A stretch of DNA of 64,000 bases. Origin: Aurelia coerulea (lineage: Eukaryota; Cnidaria; Scyphozoa; Semaeostomeae; Ulmaridae). Shown one piece after another: positions 56,990 through 64,000 of the stretch. The notes beneath the pieces were generated by a model. The model was given only the letters and a program-made list of their open reading frames with translations. It was not told the DNA's origin and made no database searches. The stretch spans positions 12,067,501 through 12,131,500 of the forward strand of contig CM076949.1 in assembly GCA_039566865.1 (NCBI GenBank). The letters are read 5' to 3'. Position 1 is the stretch's first letter. The number at the start of each line of letters is the position of its first letter. Made by a program: the position numbers and the translations under genes.

Positions 56990-58171
56990 CAGTGGCGGAC
57001 TGGCCCACCGGCCCACCGGCCCGTGGCCGGTGGGCCCCCCTCAAAATCTTGTAAAAAGGGCCCCCTTTTTACTGGAAAAGGGCCCCTTTGGCAAAATAAG
57101 GAACTTCTGTAGTAGTTTTACATTTTGAATAATGGACATCTCACTTCACATTTGAATCCTTCCGTGTTAGTGTACTTGTTCAAAGAAATGAATATAGTCA
57201 GAGAGTGAAGATACGGATGGCGAAGAAAGGAGCACCGTTGCAGAAAAAGTAAAGGTCCCCTCCACTTCTGTAAAACAAAATGGTTCTCGAGATCAGTGGC
57301 GTGGCCACGGGGGAGGGGGCAATTGCCACTCCCCCCATTTTTGTCGAAAGGTGGTCCTCGAGATTCCTCTAAAACCGAAGAGAAAATAGCTGGGTATAGG
57401 TTGGGAAAGAATTTTCCGAGAAATGTCAAATCTTGGCACTGGCAAGGATCATATTGGGAGATGCATTCTAAGCCAAAGTGGCAAAAATTTTCCTCGTGCT
57501 CTGATTCATAGGATAAGGATCATATTGGGAGATGCATTCTAAGCCAAAGTAAAGGACCTTTCTTCAAAAATTTTCCTCGTGCTCTGATTCATAGGATAAC
57601 TGTCACAAAACGATCAAGGTTTCCTTATCGCTAAAGGCAAGCATTATATTAGGAGATGCATTCTAAGCCAAAGTAAAGGACCTTTCTTCAAAAATTTTCC
57701 TCGTGCTCTGATTCATAGAATAACTGTCACAAAACGATCAAGGTTTCCTTATCGCTAAAGGCAAGCATTATATTAGGAGATGCATTCTAAGCCAAAGTAA
57801 AGGACCTTTCTTCAAAAATTTTTCTCGTGCTCTGATTCATAGGATCACTGTCACAAAGCGATCAAGGTCTCCTTGTCGCTAAAGGCAAGCATGCTATTGG
57901 GAAATGCATTCTAAGCCAAAGTAAAGGGCGTAGCCACAAAAATTTTCCTTGGGGATTCGCCCTCAGACCCCCTCATTGTACTGCCTACCCCCACTTAATT
58001 TACCCTGGCCACGCATTTTCAAAGAAAGTGACTTTAGCTTTGCTATTGGTAAGAAATCAAGGAACTGCGACGAATTTTGCTGACCGCACCCGCACCATTT
58101 AGACCACACCCACTTAGGGCCCCCTTAACTTATCCATGGCCGGTGAAAAAATCAGAGCCAGTCCGCCACTG
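56990..58171. mobile_element. 1182-bp hAT-like element (8-bp duplication GTTAGAGC)
   Basis: The ends are CAGTGGCGGACTGG and, at the right, CCAGTCCGCCACTG. GTTAGAGC at 56982-56989 and 58172-58179 is a perfect 8-bp duplication. The interior includes a 123-bp tandem repeat and no transposase. Nested in the MITE at 55435, next to the other TA element. Confidence 0.88.
57441..57935. repeat. ~123-bp tandem repeat inside the hAT-like element
   Basis: GAGATGCATTCTAAGCCAAA recurs with a period of 123-125 bp at about 57653, 57776 and 57901, preceded by shorter steps at 57460 and 57531. Confidence 0.88.
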
Positions 58172-58337
58172 GTTAGAGCTCATAACTCCATTTTCAGATT
58201 ACTAATTTCTTCCTGCAATATGCCAAACTGTAAGTTGAAATATCTAGCACGTAACTAGAATTTATAGAAATTGCCAGATTAAAACGACTTTTCTCTGTGC
58301 TCAATCAATCGTCGGAACTTTTTTTTGGGACACCCGG

Positions 58338-59269
58338 TATATTATTAAAACGTGAAGCGAATTTTGTGTGGCGTAAAACTCGAGCACCGTTGCGCTGATC
58401 CTCGCGAAACTTTCCAAATATCTTCGTCTTCCCTCTACGGGGTGCAATAGAGATTTTTTTTCTCAAATTCGCCCCCAAATCAGGGTAAGGGGCGAATTCG
58501 GTGACATCAAAGGATTGGCGGAATCCCTTTCAGTTGTCTGTGTACAAGGGAATGATCTTTACACATATCACAATTGTCGGACCAATGAAAGATTGGAGCC
58601 ATAGAAATGATTGGAGCTTTATTTTACTCAGACTCTCTTTTTGAAAGGAGGAGAGGGCAGAGTTATACAGATCGACTTATTTTTCCAGCATAAATTTTGT
58701 TGGCCCGAGAGGAGAGTAAAGGAGGGGTTTGAATGAGAAAGGGAGACCATTCTTAGCCCAGGGGGAAACTCTTCATATACGCAGATGGGTCTTCATATAC
58801 GCCGAGGAATTTTCAGGAAACCCAAAAAATATCAGTTTAGCTTCATTTAACTTCAAAAAAGCAGCTCATTTTATACCTTGACATCTGTAAACGAGCATAA
58901 AAGATCTGGAAACAGTGCAAATTGAGACCAGGATTGTCAAATATTTGATGACCAAAAATATCGAACGCATAATCTTAGTTTATTTGGACCCAAGAATATC
59001 ACTTTCAGCAATATTCTGACCCAAAATATCGACTGACATCCCCGTATGTGCATGTGCTGAGTGTCCCCCCCCCTGGATCCTTAGCAGCACGGGACCGGAG
59101 ATCCAAGGCTCCTATCGTTCCATACTCTGGTTCCACCGTTCCGGATTATACACCTACATCGGATGATACAAAGCAGAAAATGCTGTCAACGATTTCCTGT
59201 TTGTGCGATTTTGGTGTTGTCAAGGAAAGAAGAATCATGTCATAAATAAGATCATGAGTGCATCCATAC
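58338..59269 (+). repeat. 0.93-kb repeat, second tandem copy
   Basis: Resumes at TATATTATTAAAACGTG right after the TA element and ends near GAGTGCATCCATA, after which the flank differs from copy 1. Differences from copy 1 include shorter homopolymers and single substitutions. Confidence 0.75.
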
Positions 59270-59983
59270 AAAGAAAGACTTCAGAGAAGTAGGGGGGGGG
59301 GTCGAATGAAAGGGAGATATATTCTGAGGGGCATAGAGCTAAAAAGAGAGTACGGGATATAAATGGGCAATGAGATGCTAAAAGTAGATGTCTTACTCAG
59401 AGTTCCTCTTACTTTCGCACATTCTAGAGAAGAGGATATAAATATGCTCGCTGCAAAGGAGCCCTTCAGGGAAAGGAGAGTTGAGAAGCCTATTCTAAAC
59501 AGTTAATGAATTGAGCGAGGAATTTGCTGAAAGGGTCAAGGGGTGCGATAACGATTGACTGTTTCGTTCGTTCGATAATCAGTCAGAAGCTATTCTTTTC
59601 AATGAAGCTTACGTTTTCTCCGGGGAGAGGGGGGGGGGGGGGTCTAGCAAAATATCTCTTTTTGGCATGTTGGTGTTTTGACAACCTGCTCTAGAAAAAT
59701 TGCTTGATCTTGATACCCCGTGCTAGAAAAAATTGGTGAAAACGATACCCTGAAAACAAATGTAATAAGTAACCGTCCCCCTGGGGGTATTGCTAGCAGT
59801 TTCTTATTCAATGTCATATTTGTAGGTAACGACGGGGGCCCAGGCTTATCCAAATCACAGATTATCCAATTATTTCCTCACTTACACGGTTGATATATGT
59901 TGTTAATTTGGGTACAACGGAGGAGCATTAGTATGTAAATTTCAGAAGAGCGAAGATTAAAGAAGGTAAACGATGGAAAGTAA
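59270..59983. other. unassigned sequence with G tracts
   Basis: No gene recognised. G runs lie at about 59291-59300 and 59630-59642; the latter is followed by TCTAGCAAAATATC and may belong to a further G-ended repeat that I could not delimit. Confidence 0.4.
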
Positions 59984-60415
59984 GGGAGCGGTTATTTTAA
60001 TCCTTGGTACCAGCGCGGAAAATACTTTAACAGAATTAGACAACATTTCAATTTTATACCCCATCTTGAATTTGGAAAAAAGTCTTATACCCCACCACCT
60101 TGCAGCGAAATGGTTTTGTACCCCATCCAGAAGTCTTCGAGGACGTGATGTATAAAATTTATACACATGCATGCCAATTTATTCCAGGAAATTTGCATAC
60201 AGGTCCAGTGATTCATCATTTCCAGTTGTCTTTCAATTTTACTTTTAAATGTTAACTGATGACTTCACATAAATAGTTTTCAAGCAAAATAGTTTTGTAC
60301 CTCATACCAATTTCCCTTGATATTTGGATACCCCCACACAGTAATGGGAAAGATTCTCACAACCCTGTCAAAAATCCTCCGCCTTGGTAACCCAGGATAA
60401 AAAATGACTGCTCCC
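59984..60415. mobile_element. 432-bp MITE (3-bp duplication TAA)
   Basis: The ends GGGAGCGGTTATTTT and, on the other strand, GGGAGCAGTCATTTT pair over about 30 bp. TAA at 59981-59983 and 60416-60418. A 3-bp TAA duplication is typical of PIF/Harbinger-type elements. The interior holds degenerate repeats around ATACCCCA. Non-coding. Confidence 0.75.
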
Positions 60416-60564
60416 TAACCGAACAAGAGCAATGACTGCAACTGTGGGAAATTTGGGAAATTAGGGAGCGCAACTTAGCAGGATAGATTGAAAAAATCTT
60501 GAGGGACTTTAAATTGCATGACATTTAGCAAAGAAAGGATACATAAGCAGTGAAAAGAGGAAGC

Positions 60565-60926
60565 CACGGGGGGGGGGGGGTTCTCGGCCAAATTTTCGGT
60601 AGGGGTCTGCCGCGAAAATCTTCAAAAGGGTACCCTTGGCAAGACCAATTTCACCATTGTTTGAACCATTTTTTACGAAAATGGTACCCTTGGCTAGACC
60701 AATTTTGACCATTTTCTCGACCAATATTGTCAAATTTGTGCCAAATATGATGTCATGACCGTTCGCTAGACCAATATTGTCCAAAATGATACCCTTGGCT
60801 AGACCGTTGCTGGCCAAAATTGCAAAAAAAGTATACCCTTGGCTAGACAAGAAGTCCGAAAAAGTATACCCTTGCTCGCGGCACATCCCCAGGTACCTTT
60901 ACTATGGAAGAACCCCCCCCCCCTTG
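60565..60926. mobile_element. G-tract MITE, copy 2 (8-bp duplication GAGGAAGC)
   Basis: Starts CACGG with a G run and ends in a C run and TTG. GAGGAAGC at 60557-60564 and 60927-60934 is a perfect 8-bp duplication. The interior aligns with 9822-10220, including the recurring ACCCTTGGCTAGAC. Confidence 0.85.
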
Positions 60927-60934
60927 GAGGAAGC

Positions 60935-61440
60935 AATGGGGAGAAATAGAGGAACAACAACGAACAGGTTCATCTTGCCTCTATCTTTGGAATTATAAAG
61001 AACGTTGGCAAGCATCGACGGAAATGAACACCAATTAAACCGCGTGCCTATATGTGATAAGACTTAATATTTCAAAAAATGAGTAGCTATGCAGAAGGAA
61101 GGACAACAAGAATAGAGACGGCTGTGAGAAACAAAAAGGGATGAAGTTTTAAGATACAGGGTGCATATATCAAATAAATGCAGGTAAATCAACTAACAGT
61201 GCAAAAAGGTCTCGGAGTAGACAGGCGAGACGGAGTGGAATTGAATTTGGTGCAAGGCTGGTGCAAAGAGCTGACCAGAGCTGATAAAACAGGATTCTAC
61301 TGGGTTTTGAAAAGGGAGAAATTACACCAGAGACATATCCGTTTGAACATGAGACATGTAAGAGAGACTGCAATGGATCTCAGCATACGCCACTTAGATG
61401 GAAGTGTATTTTTTTGCTTTGGAATTTCCCCATTTTCAAC
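60935..61440. other. unassigned sequence
   Basis: No gene or repeat that I can support. Confidence 0.35.
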
Positions 61441-61636
61441 CATGGGTAGTTAGACACTGCTGGTGTGCTTCTATGAAGGAGCGCTGGATAATATGTATCT
61501 GCGGAGGAAGTATTGTTTAGTACTGTGGAGGAGATATCGAAAGAACGTCCGCAGTACAAAACAATATTTCCTCCGCAGATACATATTATCCAGCACTCCT
61601 CCATAGAAGCACACCAGCAGTGTCTAACTACCCATG
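61441..61636. repeat. 196-bp near-perfect hairpin
   Basis: Arms of about 78 bp begin CATGGGTAGTTAGACACTGC and end with the complement. Only a few mismatches (AAGGAGCGC against GCACTCCTC is the clearest). A further AGTACTG/CAGTAC pair closes the inner loop. It may be a small foldback MITE; no clear target duplication. Confidence 0.8.
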
Positions 61637-61844
61637 TTTCAACTATTGATTTGCAAGCAGGTTGAAGTAAATTTGTATTAGAAATTCTAGCAAGCTCTTC
61701 GAAAGAAAATAATGAACATTATATAATGTCATATGCTGCCATTTAGAGAGCTGTAATTTTTCTCAAAGAAACTGCCCCGGTATACAGTGCTGAGATATTC
61801 CTTCCAGTCAAACAAGGCTTAACAACGTGAAGGTCCAAGTTCCC

Positions 61845-61990
61845 GTTAGAATTTGCATTCCGCAAAATTAAACTGGAAACAAATGCCTATCTTATCTGGG
61901 GCCAAAACATAGAATAGTCTTCCATCTGAGTTGAAATCAACAAACAATATCAATGCATTCAAACATAAGACCAAAGAGAACTTTTTCTAA
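61845..61990 (+). pseudogene. LINE C-terminal relic
   Basis: Frame reading SGAKT, stop, NSLPSELKSTNNINAFKH, then KTKENFF and a TAA at 61988-61990. NSLPSEL followed by FKHKTKENFF is the typical C-terminus of CR1-like RT proteins. An upstream piece in another frame shows frameshifts. The 3' flank (to about 62280) includes AATGCTATCCTTGCCACTGT, typical of such tails. Confidence 0.65.
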
Positions 61991-62284
61991 AATATACAGA
62001 AAGAGGAAAATGACATTTATGTCTTCTACTAAGGACCATATTGAAAACACACATGCAACTCTGTATTTCCTTTTCTCCTACGTATTTCCGTTATACAGCA
62101 TCCTCTAAGGGGACAATTATGGAAATAAGGTCAGCTTTGCCTTTTAATGCTATCCTTGCCACTGTAAATAGCAGTGTTTATCTTTACGTTTTGGACATTT
62201 AATTTTGCAATGTGTCTATTTTTGTTATAAAACATCTAAATATTCATTGTGGCAAATTGATACATAACATACCAAAAAACCATT

Positions 62285-63019
62285 GTTATGAACTCTTAGG
62301 GAAAGGTTGAGTATAGGCCCTGGCATCGGTTGTTTTGAAAAGTCAATATGGGATCAATTCTAAGCGTCAGTGGAAGACTTTCCCGGCAGACTGAAAACAG
62401 AGACGTATGAACCGGGGGCACTGGGGGCACATGCCCCCAAGATTTTGCAATAAACAAAGACGTTCCCTTTTTATTTTTAGGAAGTGCCCATTTAGCTTAA
62501 TGAAAAATGCCCTTGAAGTGTTGTGCACCCCCCCCCCAAAATTTGAGATGCTTCCTACGTACCTGAATGAAATAAGATTCGTAGCTGCAACATGCTACAA
62601 CTAAACATTAGCCATGGCTGACACGGCAACTATGATAACAATTGAACATTTGATACAAACGCGTCTCCCTATCCCTGGTGAGCAAAGAACAACAAAGCAA
62701 AAAATGGGGAACTAAATCAACGAGAGTAGCGAAGGCACGAGAGCGCAATGTGGGCATCTAAATCATTTAGAGTATAGTTAAAACTAAGAGAAAAAGAAAA
62801 CAAGCAGAGAGTGCACGGAAGGCAGTAAGAGCAAAGCAGGCAAACGAGAGATAGCGAAGAAGTGAGAAAAAATACGACAATGAGAGCAAGGAGCGAAGAT
62901 GTTATGTTAGCCAACGAGTCAACTGGATAGATGGAGGAGATCTTAAGGGCCTGCAGAATTATTGAAAGTATTCAGCATGGAGAAGATATAAACAGTTAAC
63001 AGAGGGATAGAGAGTACCA
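62285..63019. other. unassigned sequence
   Basis: No gene recognised. A C-run lies near 62529-62537. Confidence 0.35.
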
Positions 63020-63375
63020 AATAGACCCCATCCTAAGGTATATCCAGGATATTTGTGCTTAGGCTGGGGTACCAAGCATCAACCCAATATGATAATTCCT
63101 AGCATGAAAATAGATGCCGAAAAATATTTTCTCTGACCCAACACTACTAAAATTCATGAAGTCAGCATCTTAATTCCATGGACAAGTGCCCCAACTGATT
63201 AGATTGCTCATAATTTATTTGGAAATTTCAATATTTTGATTTTAGTAATGTTACTTGATCTTACTTTGGTTTGTAAAAAATATTTTACCCGTTGTTTTGC
63301 TGTCTCCCATATTTGAGACCCAAAAAGGTAATCTAGAATTTGAGGAACAGAACAGAGCCCCCCCCCCCCCCAACT
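63020..63375 (+). repeat. G/C-ended interspersed repeat, copy 3
   Basis: Shares blocks with 13236-13567 and 49043-50552: GGCTGGGGTACC, TCCTAGCATGAAAATAGATG, TTTTAGTAATGTTACTTGA, CATATTTGAGACCC. The right end is a C run and AACTTGGG; the left end is worn. Confidence 0.7.
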
Positions 63376-63637
63376 TGGGAAAATAGATAGAATATACATA
63401 TATACACATCTCTCCCTTAGTAACTGGCGCACGTAAACTTAACTTTCCATACACTTGAATGCCAATTACGACGGCGGGCCAGCGCGGCGCCGCAGGTGAC
63501 GCGCGGCAAGCCTAGTAATGGTATTATCGAGCATATCCACTACCAGTGTGGCTCTTCAACTCTAAAATTAAAAGCAAATTTAAAATTACAAGTTCAAAAG
63601 GTAAGAACATTCACATAAGAATTAGAAATATGGTACT

Positions 63638-63767
63638 TTAGTCCAGTTTGTTGTTTGCTCTTTCAAATAAATGTTTCTTTAGATTGCAACAGAACGTTGT
63701 AAAGTTAGACTGGCATTTTATATGTACAGGTAAGGCATTGAAGCATTTTGCAGCGGCATCTTCAAAA
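63638..63767 (-). pseudogene. LINE C-terminal relic
   Basis: The minus-strand frame reads AFEDAAAKCFNALPVHIK, then CQSNFTTFCCNLKKHLFE and RANNKLD, ending at a stop at 63638-63640. FNALPVHIK followed by FK/LKKHLFE resembles the C-termini of LINE RT proteins. The upstream part is cut off by the AAT-tailed repeat at 63768. Confidence 0.6.
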
Positions 63768-63857
63768 GCATCACCAGGCAACCATCTCATCTCAACGGAT
63801 GCCTAATTCGCTTTGGGCTACAACCAACTTAATGGCACCCAATTAACTTAATAATAA
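63768..63857. repeat. short repeat with (AAT)n tail, copy 2
   Basis: Matches 54285-54365 with few changes and ends in a short AAT run. Confidence 0.75.
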
Positions 63858-64000
63858 TAAATTCTGATATGATTTGACGAACGAGAGCAAAACTAAGATA
63901 TCTCAGAGTCAAATGTTTGTCCAGTATACTGATAAAAAAACTAAAATTCATTTTGTCCGTGCATTCCTTTACATCTGTTCTGCCATATTATGTTTCCACA

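Larger units (their letters stand above)
55435..58337. mobile_element. TA-flanked MITE with ~115-bp inverted ends, itself twice interrupted
   Basis: The ends CCGGGTGTCCCAAAAAAAAG match as exact inverted repeats, and pairing continues with mismatches through CTGGCAATTTCTAT and CAACTTACAGTTTGGC. TA flanks at 55433-55434 and 58338-58339. Without its two inserts the element is only about 350 bp. No transposase. Confidence 0.85.

Noticed and set aside
57297..57365. A further hAT-like end CAGTGGCGTGGCCAC with CTCGAGAT on both sides of a ~60-bp segment
   Set aside because: The right side has no matching inverted end, so the 8-bp match could be chance or a decayed remnant.
54493..59269. LTR retrotransposon with 0.93-kb LTRs
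   Set aside because: The repeats do not start TG or end CA, have no target duplication, and the sequence between them is fully explained by three nested DNA elements.
61441..61636. microRNA precursor
   Set aside because: The arms are much longer and more perfect than usual for an animal pre-miRNA; a foldback element is more likely.
62407..62604. Element bounded by GGGGGCAC and GTGCACCCCC
   Set aside because: The inverted match is short and low in complexity, and no flanking duplication could be found.

Overview
This looks like a transposon-packed, gene-poor stretch of an animal nuclear genome. A cnidarian such as a coral or sea anemone is my best guess, but that is inference. The grounds are an intact non-LTR retrotransposon carrying a 2A-like peptide, a DIRS-type reverse transcriptase scrap, several LINE tails, many TA-, TAA- and 8-bp-flanked DNA transposons without transposase genes, minisatellites, and no bacterial-type gene order. 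No complete host gene could be recognised. The only candidate host-type exon is weak (about 11355-11443, minus strand).

Layout. 1-5990: foldback MITE (491-1273), a small inverted-repeat element (1928-2238), a DIRS-like RT fragment (3463-3687) and ATT microsatellites. 6002-7962: two related satellites with 64-bp and 25-bp units, interrupted by a LINE 3' end. 8.8-13.6 kb: scattered repeats and otherwise unrecognised sequence. 13.94-34.25 kb: a three-layer nest. A minisatellite holds a 5'-truncated LINE, and its RT coding sequence is split at GVPQGSVL/GPLLF by an 18,623-bp insert. That insert is 16 copies of a 263-bp inverted-repeat element alternating with 15 copies of a 960-bp spacer; the whole array has a TA duplication at its outer ends. 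This is the most striking feature of the window.

35.17-39.5 kb: an apparently intact minus-strand LINE of 1249 codons with a hydrophobic N-terminus, a 2A-like motif, an APE endonuclease, RT and a C-terminal zinc-knuckle-like motif, followed by poly(A). 40.5-41.0 kb: a LINE ORF1-like fragment. 41.69-44.35 kb: a hAT-like element with a perfect 8-bp duplication, carrying a second copy of the foldback MITE. 44.8-52.1 kb: two large palindromes (arms about 1.3 kb and 0.6 kb) and further elements with clean target duplications. 52.1-54.5 kb: another inverted-repeat element, SINE-like and LINE tails and a microsatellite. 54.5-59.3 kb: a 0.93-kb repeat duplicated in tandem, with a TA element near the junction that itself holds a second TA element and a hAT-like element. 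59.9-63.8 kb: a TAA-flanked MITE, a G-tract MITE, a 196-bp hairpin and LINE C-terminal relics.

The intact LINE is the only element here that encodes a plausible complete replication machinery. The DNA elements are all non-autonomous and would need transposases encoded elsewhere.
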